A DNA stretch of 41,657 bases from an uncultured Synergistales bacterium. Its GTDB lineage: Bacteria > Synergistota > Synergistia > Synergistales > Aminobacteriaceae. Numbering within the stretch: position 1 is the stretch's first letter; each line of letters opens with the position of its first letter. The stretch lies in the NCBI GenBank assembly GCA_905233525.1, contig CAJOEW010000012.1:1-41657 (forward strand), in the 5' to 3' direction. The notes below the pieces were generated by a model that worked only from the letters and a program-made list of their open reading frames with translations, did not search any database and had not been told where the DNA came from. The translations under genes were made by a program, and so were the position numbers. This document shows, in pieces, positions 34,326 to 41,657 of this stretch.

Positions 34326-34636
34326 GGCGTAAAGGCGAGACTTTAATAGAATTTATAACGGCCATGGCGATTTTAGCTGTGATTTTAGGCATGACCATGT
34401 ATTTTATTTCGTGCGGAACAAATTTTTTATCAAAGCTTATTCAACAGGACGAATATATTTTTAATGCTGAAAGCCTGGTAAATTATTCAGACGTTGACGA
34501 ATTAGAATCGGCATTAGAATTTTTAATTACCGAGAATAAAAACGATATAATATTTACACGCAATTACGACAGCGGTATATTTTTGACAGTCCGTTTAAAA
34601 TCCAGCAGTGTTAATATTTTTGAGATCACGCGGTAA
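34319..34636 (+). CDS. Lone type IV pilin/pseudopilin-like protein
   Basis: 105 aa. The N-terminus [19 protein letters not shown] is a class III prepilin signal: a short basic leader, cleavage after Gly, Glu at +5, then a hydrophobic helix. The rest is a short globular part with no Cys pair. It overlaps the prmC stop by 7 nt and ends the operon. It is short for a pseudopilin and no pilus or secretion gene is nearby, so it depends on a prepilin peptidase encoded elsewhere. A minor pseudopilin or competence-type pilin is most likely. Confidence 0.7.
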   Translation: MLRRKGETLIEFITAMAILAVILGMTMYFISCGTNFLSKLIQQDEYIFNAESLVNYSDVDELESALEFLITENKNDIIFTRNYDSGIFLTVRLKSSSVNIFEITR

Positions 34637-34644
34637 TTTTTTGA

Positions 34645-35370
34645 TTAGATTTTATATCCTCGCGGTGTTATAAATTTATCGTCATGTATATAGCTGAACG
34701 AATTGCCTATAATAATCGTCTCATTCATTTTAGGCTCATAATTTTTAATTTCATCAAGCGTTGTAATTTTGAACTCCTGCCCTTCACGGGAAATATTTTT
34801 AACAATTCCGGCAGGAGTATTTTTATTTTTATGTATTAGCATTATTTCGCAGGCACGTTTAAAATTTTCGCGTCTAGTATTGCTTCCAGGATTATAAAAG
34901 CATATTACAAAATCACCTTCACATGCTGCTTTAATTCTTTTTTCGATCACATCCCAAGAAGTTAAAAGATCGCTCAAACTTATCACGGCGAAATCATTTG
35001 ATAACGGCGCTCCTAAAATTGCTGCGGCGGTGTTAGCTGCTGTCAGACCTGGAATAATTTTTATCTCAAGCTCCTTAAAATTTTTAGCAAGTTCCAAAAT
35101 CGGACTGGCCATGCCGTAAATATCAGGATCACCGCCGGATATCAAGCCTATATTTATTTTTTGATCGAGCGCAATATTCAAGACATCTTTACAGCGCTCA
35201 AGCTCTTGACGCATTGAATAAGACATAAATTTTTTATCAGGAAAATATTTTTGCACGAGCTTAATATATTTTTCATAGCCGGCAATAAATTCGCAGTCAT
35301 GAATTGCTTCGACGGCTTCAGCTGTGAAATATTTTATACCGCCTGGGCCAATACCTATTACGTAAATCAT
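34645..35370 (-). CDS. cobJ: Precorrin-3B C17-methyltransferase (CobJ/CbiH)
   Basis: A 241-aa SAM-dependent methyltransferase of the cobalamin ring pathway. It has the N-terminal GIGPGG, the GLISGGDPDIYGMA loop, LTAANTAAAILGAPLSNDFAVISLSDLL, and CFYNPGSNTRRENF; these suit the CobJ/CbiH branch. It contracts and methylates the precorrin/cobalt-precorrin-3 macrocycle. It overlaps topA by four bases (ATGA), so it is translated after topA in one transcript. No other cobalamin gene is nearby, so it may be an isolated relic or one part of a scattered pathway. It converges on the pseudopilin gene with only 8 nt between stops. Confidence 0.88.
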   Translation of the reverse strand: MIYVIGIGPGGIKYFTAEAVEAIHDCEFIAGYEKYIKLVQKYFPDKKFMSYSMRQELERCKDVLNIALDQKINIGLISGGDPDIYGMASPILELAKNFKELEIKIIPGLTAANTAAAILGAPLSNDFAVISLSDLLTSWDVIEKRIKAACEGDFVICFYNPGSNTRRENFKRACEIMLIHKNKNTPAGIVKNISREGQEFKITTLDEIKNYEPKMNETIIIGNSFSYIHDDKFITPRGYKI

Positions 35371-37550
35371 AAGCTGTCGTCCTGGCTGTCGTCCTGAGTT
35401 TTATATTTGCAATTCGCACAATAAACCGTTGAGCCGCGCTTAAATAATTCATGGCCGCATTCTGGACAAGTTAATCCCGCCGGTTTGTTCCATGAAATAT
35501 AATCGCAGTCAGGGTACCGCGAACAACCGTAAAATGTTTTGCCTTTCTTGCTTTTTCGTTTAACTATTTCGCCGCCGTGAGTTTCTCCGCATTTTGGACA
35601 AGCTATACCTATCGTTGTTAATATCGGCCTCGTGTATTTGCATTCAGGATAACCGGAACAAGCTATAAATTCTCCAAAACGTCCGCGCTTTTTTATTAAG
35701 TCCTTACCGCATTCAGGACATTGTTCACCAATTGGTTCAGGTGCAGGCAATTCGACTCGCTCCGCATTTTCGGCCTCTTGTAACGTGTCTGAAAACTCAT
35801 GCCAAAATTCTCCGACTACATCAAGCCATTTTCTGCGAGCGTCTTCTATTTCGTCTAATTCTTTTTCCATTTGAGCAGTAAAGCCAGCGTCTACTATTGA
35901 TGATAAATCTTTACGGTTAAAATATTTCGCTAGAAACTCATCAACAAGCATTCCTAACGCCGTCGGATAAAATCTTTTTTCTTCGTTCTTTTCGATATAT
36001 CCGCGAGCCTCTAATGTCCCTGCGATCGTTGCATATGTCGAAGGGCGGCCAACTCCATTTTCCTCGAGAGTCTTTATTAAATTCGCCTCTGAAAATCTTG
36101 ACGGCGGCCTTGTAAATTTCTGTTCGCTCTTGACTGATTTTAAATCTAAAAATTCGCCGGCATTTATTTTTTTAAGCTCATCGCCTTTTAAATCTAATGG
36201 CCATAATTTGCTCCAGCCGTCAAAAATTAACATCTCGCCTTCCTGTTTTAATAACACTTCACCAGCGCGCGCCCTTAATGTCGTTTTTGCTGTGATTGCG
36301 TTCGTTAATTGACTTGCTGTGAATCTGCGCCATATTAAATCATAGAGCTTATATTGATCCGGTGTTAATTTGTCTTTGATATCGTCAGGTTTTAAATTTA
36401 TGTCCGTTGGTCTGATTGCTTCGTGAGCGTCCTGGATTTTTAACTTGCTTGAATTTTTTGCGTATACATTTGGATTTTCAGGTAAATATTCTTTTGAGTA
36501 ATTGCCCGCGATAAATTCTCTTGCTGAATTTATTGCCTCGTCCGAAATTCTTAAACTGTCCGTGCGCATATACGTTATTAAACCTGTATGAGATTTACCG
36601 GAAATATTTAAGCCTTCGTATAAACTTTGAGCTACACTCATCGTAATTTTTGGAAGCATTCCTAAACGCCTTGAAGCCTCTTGCTGTAATGTGCTTGTTC
36701 TGAATGGTGCCGGCGCTGTGTGTGGAACGTTACGGCTTTTAAATTCCATGACTTCGATTTTATCAGCATTGGCTTTGATCTCGTTAATGATCTCGTCAGC
36801 TTTTTCTTGAGTGTTGATTAACAGCGGCAGATTATTTTTACAAAGGCTTTCACCGTGAAATTTTTCAGGTCTTAATTCATAAGCGTTATCATTTTTTTCA
36901 CAACGAGCCGTAATTATAAAATATGGATCCGGTATAAATGCCTGTATCTCGCGTTCTTTAGCACAAATTAAATTTAATGCTACAGACTGAACACGGCCTG
37001 CTGATAATCCGTAACGTATTTTTTTCCAGAGCAAAGGACTTAATTTATACCCAACAAGACGATCTAAAATTCTGCGTGCCTGTTGTGCGTCGACTTTATT
37101 AAGATCTATCAGGTCAGGATTTTTCACAGCGGCTTTAACTGCATTCGAAGTTATTTCATAAAATCTGACGCGGCATTTCTGTTTTAAATCGACTCCCAAA
37201 ACGTCAGCCAAATGCCACGCAATAGCCTCGCCTTCACGATCCGGATCGGACGCTAATAAAATTTTTGATGAAGAATTTGCAAGCTTAACGAGTTCATTCT
37301 TCAGCGCCGCCTTACCTTTAACGAGAATATATTCAGGCTCAAAATTATTTTCGATATCAATTGCTAATCTGCTTTTAGGTAAATCTTTTATATGTCCTTT
37401 GCTGGAACGGACGATATAATTTTTTCCAAGCATTGTCGATAACGTAGCAGCCTTTGAAGGACTTTCGACGATGATTAAAATTTTTCCTTCGTCTTTATTT
37501 TTTGCAGCAGCGAGTGATTTTTTAGGCGTTGCAGATTTTTTTACGGTCAT
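35367..37550 (-). CDS. topA: DNA topoisomerase I (probably starts upstream at a non-AUG codon)
   Basis: 727 aa from the track's ATG. The TOPRIM domain has ILIIVESPSKA near 24 and LLASDPDREGEAIAWHL near 98. The active-site Tyr327 lies in LITYMRTDSLRIS. Three C-terminal zinc ribbons start at CPECG, CPKCG and CPECG. It relaxes negative supercoils. The ATG at 37550 has no Shine-Dalgarno. The same frame stays open upstream for about 30 more codons of Lys/Ser/Ala-rich sequence (TPKTIKKSAASTKKSAS), to a strong GGGAGGT at 37652-37646. Behind it stand only ATT (37643), ATC (37640) and ACG (37637). The real N-terminus is therefore probably near 37637-37643. cobJ follows with an ATGA overlap. Confidence 0.93.
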   Translation of the reverse strand: MTVKKSATPKKSLAAAKNKDEGKILIIVESPSKAATLSTMLGKNYIVRSSKGHIKDLPKSRLAIDIENNFEPEYILVKGKAALKNELVKLANSSSKILLASDPDREGEAIAWHLADVLGVDLKQKCRVRFYEITSNAVKAAVKNPDLIDLNKVDAQQARRILDRLVGYKLSPLLWKKIRYGLSAGRVQSVALNLICAKEREIQAFIPDPYFIITARCEKNDNAYELRPEKFHGESLCKNNLPLLINTQEKADEIINEIKANADKIEVMEFKSRNVPHTAPAPFRTSTLQQEASRRLGMLPKITMSVAQSLYEGLNISGKSHTGLITYMRTDSLRISDEAINSAREFIAGNYSKEYLPENPNVYAKNSSKLKIQDAHEAIRPTDINLKPDDIKDKLTPDQYKLYDLIWRRFTASQLTNAITAKTTLRARAGEVLLKQEGEMLIFDGWSKLWPLDLKGDELKKINAGEFLDLKSVKSEQKFTRPPSRFSEANLIKTLEENGVGRPSTYATIAGTLEARGYIEKNEEKRFYPTALGMLVDEFLAKYFNRKDLSSIVDAGFTAQMEKELDEIEDARRKWLDVVGEFWHEFSDTLQEAENAERVELPAPEPIGEQCPECGKDLIKKRGRFGEFIACSGYPECKYTRPILTTIGIACPKCGETHGGEIVKRKSKKGKTFYGCSRYPDCDYISWNKPAGLTCPECGHELFKRGSTVYCANCKYKTQDDSQDDSL

Positions 37551-37736
37551 TGATGATGATTTCGAAGCAGCTGATTTTTTTGGTGCTGACGCTGACTTTT
37601 TAGTTGATGCCGCAGATTTTTTGATTGTCTTAGGCGTGATAATTACCTCCCTGAAAAATTGTATAACAAAAAAAATTAAGCTCCTGTTAAAAAATTTAGA
37701 GCCTGCGTTATTTATATCATACGTTGCAAATTAGAA

Positions 37737-37742
37737 TATAAT
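37737..37742 (+). promoter_or_regulatory. Candidate -10 box of the TamB-like gene
   Basis: TATAAT lies about 50 nt before the start at 37791. No good -35 box is seen at standard spacing. The 37653-37790 gap holds the divergent topA and TamB-like promoters. Confidence 0.4.
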
Positions 37743-37790
37743 ACCGCTTGAAAAATTTTGTAGTTGAAATTACGGAGATGATTTAAAAAA

Positions 37791-40700
37791 ATGCGTTTGC
37801 TCTGGTCGCTGGCCAAATTTATTTTATTTTTGGGTGTTATTACATTTGCTGCCGGTGCTGCGTTGTTTTGGTTACCTACAGGTTCGCAAGTTGTAAAGCC
37901 TTTATCAGAATGGGCGGTTAATTATTTTTTCAATCCTCTTGATCTTAAAATTGCTGATATGAACGGATCAATACATGACGGCTATAAAATTCAGGGATTG
38001 CGTTTACTTTCAGCTGACGAAGAATTATTAAAGCTCGATCATTTTTTAATCAGTCCTGACTGGGATATGGTGCTTAATGGTCTTGACGGAATACCTTTTA
38101 TAAAAATTATTGAGGCCGGCGGAATCAGCAGCGACCTTGATAAAGTTACACGCCTTGCAAATTTATTCACGCCTGAAAGTTCTGATAAAGCTTCAAATAA
38201 AAATAAAGACGATTCGCAGGCATTAACGTCCATAAAAATAAATCCGTTCACGATTTCCATTGATAATATATTTTTCTCAACGCCGCAAATCAATACGGAT
38301 ATACAAAAATTATTTTTAGACGAGGACGGAAATTTAATTTTAAAATCGCGGATAATATCAAAAGATAATATACTGCCTTTGAATATAAATGCGCTTCTGG
38401 ATTTTGAAACGCTCGAAATAAAATCAAGCGATCTTCAAATCGGTAAAGGCTCAGGAATTTTAAAAGCTAAGATTATGCCTTCGCCGGATATAAAATTATT
38501 TTTAACGGCTTTGCAGATTGATGAGTTCATGAAATTTTCACCGGAGAAATTAAACGCTTCAGGACGGCTTGACGCGAAATTATTCTATAACGATTCCGGC
38601 GCTTCAGGTGTTTTATCAATGCCTCGCGGAAATATTATGGACGTGCCTTTAAAATTCAGACTGCCTTTTAATTGGAACGGTGCTGATACGTTTAAAATTA
38701 CTGATGCCGATTTAAAGACTAATGCTGCGTCGTTACATCTTGACTCAAGCGCAAATATAAACACCATGAAAATTACAGCTAACGGTGAAGCTAAAAATAT
38801 TTCTCTGCGTGAGATCGGTAAAATTTTTGCGCCGGATATAAAACTTGAAGGTGAAGGCGGATATTTAAAATTTGACCTTGATATGATTGCGAGCGGTGAT
38901 ATTTTGAATAACATTACGTGCGATTTAAATTCAAGGATACCATTTATAAGCGTCATGAACATGAAAGTCTTAAATAATTTCACAGCTAAGGCCGTTTTAA
39001 AACCGAATGAGACTCCTAAAATTGCTCTTAACGGCGAAATTTTTAAGGGTAAATTATTCGCTCGCGGTGAAGCTGCAATGAACGATAAAGGCGAATTTAA
39101 ACCGCAGGCAGTTTTTTCAGTTGTTAATCTTGATTTGCCGACGCTCGTTAATACAATTCCGGACTTAAAAAAATCTGTCAAAAAGCCGTCAGGGAAATTA
39201 ACATTGCGCGCTGTCGTGGCTGAAAATCTTGATATTGACGCAAAATTAAATTCAGACAAGCTTTCAATGAACGGCGTTACGATTACAAATACAAAGGCTG
39301 ATTTAAGATACAGTGTTCAAAAAAATGAGGCCGCGCTAGAAAATTTCATTACGAATTTAGGCAAAGGCATTATAAAAGCTTCAGGATATGCAGATGTGAA
39401 TAAAAGTACTTTTAAATTTTTCGCTAATGTCAATAATCTTGAGTTAAAGGCGATTCCTGATTTAAAAGAAATTTCAGGAGTGTATAACGTTGACGCTCAA
39501 GCCTCCGGAAATTATGCGAACTTGAAAACTATAACGGCCTCTGCAAATTTAAGAGCGCGTAATATTGGTTATGGCGGTATGTCATTTGGAGATGTTGATG
39601 TGCCTGTAAATTTCGCGTCGAATAAATTAAATATACCCAGCGCTCGTGCAAAATTACCAGGCGGCGATGTCACATTCGGAGGAAATATAGATATCAATAA
39701 TGCGAATAATCCTAACATCGCTATTGCATTATCAAGTAAAGGAGTAGACCTCGCTAAAGTTTTTAAAGCCTTCAATCTCGAAAATAAAGACATGCCGATC
39801 AAGGGAAATGTCCGCGGTGTTGTGAATGTGTTAGGCCGTCTTGACAGTGCGAAAGTTTTTGCGGACCTTACAGCGAATAATATTAAAGCCGGTGAATTTG
39901 TTGATATGCCTACCGGAAAAATTAACATCGAAGGAAATATGAAGGAAATATTTTTAAAGAAGCTCGAAGCTAAAATTAACAAGGCCGATTTAAAAGCTTC
40001 AGGCAATTTAAAATTAAACCAGTCTGATATTATGCAAAGTACGTTTCTTGTAAACGCGAATGTAAAAAATTTCCTGCTTGATCCTGTTTTAAAGAAAGCC
40101 ATCGGCAGCACACCTGTTACAGGAATGTTAAGTGCGCGAGTTGTAGCTGATGGAAGTTTTGAGCAGCCGAAATTAAAATTAAATTTAACGAATCCGATTA
40201 CAGCGGGCGGAATCAAAATTGAAGACATCGAAGTGAGATTAGCCACGCCTGAAAAGAATTATTACAAAATTAACGCAGGCGCAAAAACGGGAACATTCAG
40301 AATTAACACGGATATTGACTTGAAAAATAAAAATAATGTCTGGTTTTATAACGTAGCTACGAAACCGATGAACTTAGGAAATTTAACAGACAGTTTTGCA
40401 CCGGACGCAAAAGGCATGGTATCAGGCCAAGCTGTTTTAAAAGTCGACGGCAGCACAAACATGAAAGATCCTATTAATATAAATTTGTCATCGAATAAGA
40501 TAAGCCTGCTTGAAAAAATTAACATCGAGAAATTAAACGTGCCTGTACAATATTTTCTTGATAAGAATCAAGTCAGCATGAAAGACGCTCGAGCTGTTAT
40601 CAGTGAAGGACAAATTAGATCCGGCTTTGAACTGAACGTGAACACATCTGAATGGAAGAGTAATTTACGCGTTCGAGGTCTTAATTTTGGAAAATTGGCA

Positions 40701-41429
40701 CAACCGTTTTTACCAGAAGGCGAATTGATCGGAAGCGCTGATCTTGATGTGCACGCAAAAGGGAATTACAGCAAGGTATGGCCTAACAGTTACGCAAACG
40801 GAAAATTTAGAACGAGCTCCGGATATTTTCACAAAATGAAATTACTTGACGACATAACACCGACGAAGCAAATAAGCTTTGAAAATATTAAGGGCTCATT
40901 TTTCTGGAACGGCAGCGATTTATTTTTCAATCCAGGCACACAGGCGACAGCAGCATATAGTGAGCCGTTATATCGTTACATATCTATGAGCGGTTCGTGC
41001 GGATTAGCTGGTAAGAATTTAAACCTTGTATTTGAAGGAAGATTTGATCTTAAAATTTTGGATCGTTTCTTAGGCGCTATGAAAGGCATATTTCAATACA
41101 TGGCCGGCAATCTTGCAAGGAATGTATTACGTGACGCAGCCGGCAGGGTGTTAGGAATGAAAACGCGTGATTTTCAGAATGTATCATTCAGGCTTGCGAA
41201 CAACTGGCAGGAATTGCACATGCTTGATCTCACGATAACGAAGCCTATTGAAGATTTTTTACCTGTTGATATTTTGAACAGAGATCAAGAAGTTCAAAAG
41301 GACGATAAACAATTTAAGCTCTCTATTAAAATTCCGACAGGTCCAGGCGATAAGAGCATTGAAGAAGAATCAACGACCGATCAATTTAAAGAACAGCTGA
41401 TCGATAATTTATTCAATATTGGACTATAA
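37791..41429 (+). CDS. TamB/AsmA-like envelope protein
   Basis: A 1212-aa protein with one N-terminal transmembrane helix (about 8-29) and a very long periplasmic part made of short beta-strand repeats. The repeats have regular alternation of Lys, Asn, Asp and hydrophobic residues (for example KLNMNGV and LKASGNLKLNQ patterns). The C-terminal 300 residues fit the TamB (DUF490) end, with LRVRGLNFGKLAQPFLPEGE and the final FLPVDILN region. Such proteins bridge the two membranes and move phospholipids or help insert outer-membrane proteins. The upstream gene is topA, not a TamA-like partner, so phospholipid transport is the likelier role. A terminator follows. The large minus-strand ORFs inside it are shadows. 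Confidence 0.85.
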   Translation: MRLLWSLAKFILFLGVITFAAGAALFWLPTGSQVVKPLSEWAVNYFFNPLDLKIADMNGSIHDGYKIQGLRLLSADEELLKLDHFLISPDWDMVLNGLDGIPFIKIIEAGGISSDLDKVTRLANLFTPESSDKASNKNKDDSQALTSIKINPFTISIDNIFFSTPQINTDIQKLFLDEDGNLILKSRIISKDNILPLNINALLDFETLEIKSSDLQIGKGSGILKAKIMPSPDIKLFLTALQIDEFMKFSPEKLNASGRLDAKLFYNDSGASGVLSMPRGNIMDVPLKFRLPFNWNGADTFKITDADLKTNAASLHLDSSANINTMKITANGEAKNISLREIGKIFAPDIKLEGEGGYLKFDLDMIASGDILNNITCDLNSRIPFISVMNMKVLNNFTAKAVLKPNETPKIALNGEIFKGKLFARGEAAMNDKGEFKPQAVFSVVNLDLPTLVNTIPDLKKSVKKPSGKLTLRAVVAENLDIDAKLNSDKLSMNGVTITNTKADLRYSVQKNEAALENFITNLGKGIIKASGYADVNKSTFKFFANVNNLELKAIPDLKEISGVYNVDAQASGNYANLKTITASANLRARNIGYGGMSFGDVDVPVNFASNKLNIPSARAKLPGGDVTFGGNIDINNANNPNIAIALSSKGVDLAKVFKAFNLENKDMPIKGNVRGVVNVLGRLDSAKVFADLTANNIKAGEFVDMPTGKINIEGNMKEIFLKKLEAKINKADLKASGNLKLNQSDIMQSTFLVNANVKNFLLDPVLKKAIGSTPVTGMLSARVVADGSFEQPKLKLNLTNPITAGGIKIEDIEVRLATPEKNYYKINAGAKTGTFRINTDIDLKNKNNVWFYNVATKPMNLGNLTDSFAPDAKGMVSGQAVLKVDGSTNMKDPININLSSNKISLLEKINIEKLNVPVQYFLDKNQVSMKDARAVISEGQIRSGFELNVNTSEWKSNLRVRGLNFGKLAQPFLPEGELIGSADLDVHAKGNYSKVWPNSYANGKFRTSSGYFHKMKLLDDITPTKQISFENIKGSFFWNGSDLFFNPGTQATAAYSEPLYRYISMSGSCGLAGKNLNLVFEGRFDLKILDRFLGAMKGIFQYMAGNLARNVLRDAAGRVLGMKTRDFQNVSFRLANNWQELHMLDLTITKPIEDFLPVDILNRDQEVQKDDKQFKLSIKIPTGPGDKSIEEESTTDQFKEQLIDNLFNIGL

Positions 41430-41436
41430 AATAAAA

Positions 41437-41470
41437 GCTCCTGCCTTAATGACAGGAGTTAATTTTTTAC
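41437..41470. terminator. Bidirectional terminator after the TamB-like gene
   Basis: CTCCTG pairs with CAGGAG around a 9-nt loop, followed by TTAATTTTTT. On the minus strand the hairpin is followed by CTTTTATTTT, so it can also end a convergent transcript. Confidence 0.75.
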
Positions 41471-41508
41471 ATATATATTTTTTGTACGTTTTTTTATACG
41501 GTGATGCA

Positions 41509-41652
41509 TTAACTCTTATGATTTTCTGTGAATGCTAAAAATTTCATCATATGTTGCTGGGAGAAACGAGCCGCCCTAACAACGCGAGCAAACATCATAA
41601 ATCGTGCAACGACTAATAAAATCTTTCTATAGCCCTTTATACGATTGCTCAT
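41509..41652 (-). CDS. Small basic ORF at the window edge (47 aa or the end of a longer gene)
   Basis: On the minus strand an ATG at 41652 opens 47 codons ending in TAA. The frame reads SNRIKGYRKILLVVARF near the start, then RAARFSQQHMMKF, and ends AFTENHKS. It is basic, partly hydrophobic and too short for the ORF track. It is followed by a terminator that works on both strands, which supports a real transcript end. The start may lie outside the window, because the frame has no stop before the edge. No family is recognised. Confidence 0.35.
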   Translation of the reverse strand: MSNRIKGYRKILLVVARFMMFARVVRAARFSQQHMMKFLAFTENHKS

Positions 41653-41657
41653 AAAAA

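Noticed and set aside
38585-40246. Two long minus-strand ORFs (224 and 225 aa) inside the TamB-like gene
   Set aside because: They are antisense shadows of a repetitive beta-strand gene, with no Shine-Dalgarno and no recognisable domains; the plus-strand gene is continuous and convincing.
1-41657. CRISPR arrays, insertion sequences, integrases or prophage
   Set aside because: No spaced direct repeats, transposase-like proteins, terminal inverted repeats or phage genes were seen. The only tRNA shows no attachment-site duplication that I could find.

Overview
The window looks like a chromosomal segment of a low-GC, diderm, probably anaerobic and host-associated member of the Synergistota. The best taxonomic clue is the 981-aa exported protein at 19425..22370. 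It ends in a Ser/Gly-rich stretch, an SGGC motif, a hydrophobic segment and KKRR, the layout of the Synerg-CTERM sorting signal. A TamB/AsmA-like giant protein, an LpxB-like glycosyltransferase and an MsbA-like exporter indicate an outer membrane. Two NhaC antiporters and a TRAP-TAXI system point to sodium-coupled transport. ThyX is present and no ThyA is seen here. Most genes end in TAA. TAG ends two (1906..2229 and the HIT gene) and TGA ends two (26361..27308 and topA), so the code is standard.

Layout. 1-2.8 kb: the tail of an unknown gene, a C-terminally anchored hypothetical, and an operon of three small exported Pro/His-rich proteins, the last Spy/CpxP-like. 2.85-6.1 kb: a divergent response regulator/histidine kinase pair and a DUF815 ATPase. 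6.1-7.0 kb: a capsule-type glycosyltransferase split by a G8 tract, probably phase-variable and OFF here. 7.1-13.6 kb: two tandem NhaC antiporters, then a TRAP-TAXI permease and its binding protein. 13.6-15.9 kb: a broken MscS-family channel gene. 16.2-17.5 kb: tRNA-Gly(CCC), HIT protein, rpsU, yqeY. 17.7-22.4 kb: an NCS2 purine permease and the Synerg-CTERM flavin-reductase-like protein. 22.5-28.4 kb: an MsbA-like exporter, an LpxB-like protein and three tandem paralogues that fuse a P-loop ATPase to a cyclic-nucleotide-binding-like domain. 28.5-34.6 kb: nifS-nifU, rpsO-rpmE, thyX, a DUF1385 gene, prfA, prmC and a lone pseudopilin. 34.6-37.6 kb: cobJ overlapping topA. 37.8-41.4 kb: the TamB-like protein, then a small convergent ORF at the edge.

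The most unusual signals are these. (1) prfA (RF1) carries an in-frame TAA at codon 64, yet the gene is otherwise complete. (2) A G8 tract frameshifts a surface-sugar glycosyltransferase. (3) Three ATPase::cNMP-like paralogues share an upstream promoter block, and all lack the Arg that normally holds the cyclic phosphate. (4) topA seems to start at a non-AUG codon behind a very strong Shine-Dalgarno. (5) The mscS gene has lost part of its beta-domain junction and its frame. (6) A three-gene exported Pro/His-rich set lies divergent to a two-component system.

All calls rest on reading the sequence. No database search was possible, so family names come from motif recognition and functions without recognisable motifs are left open.
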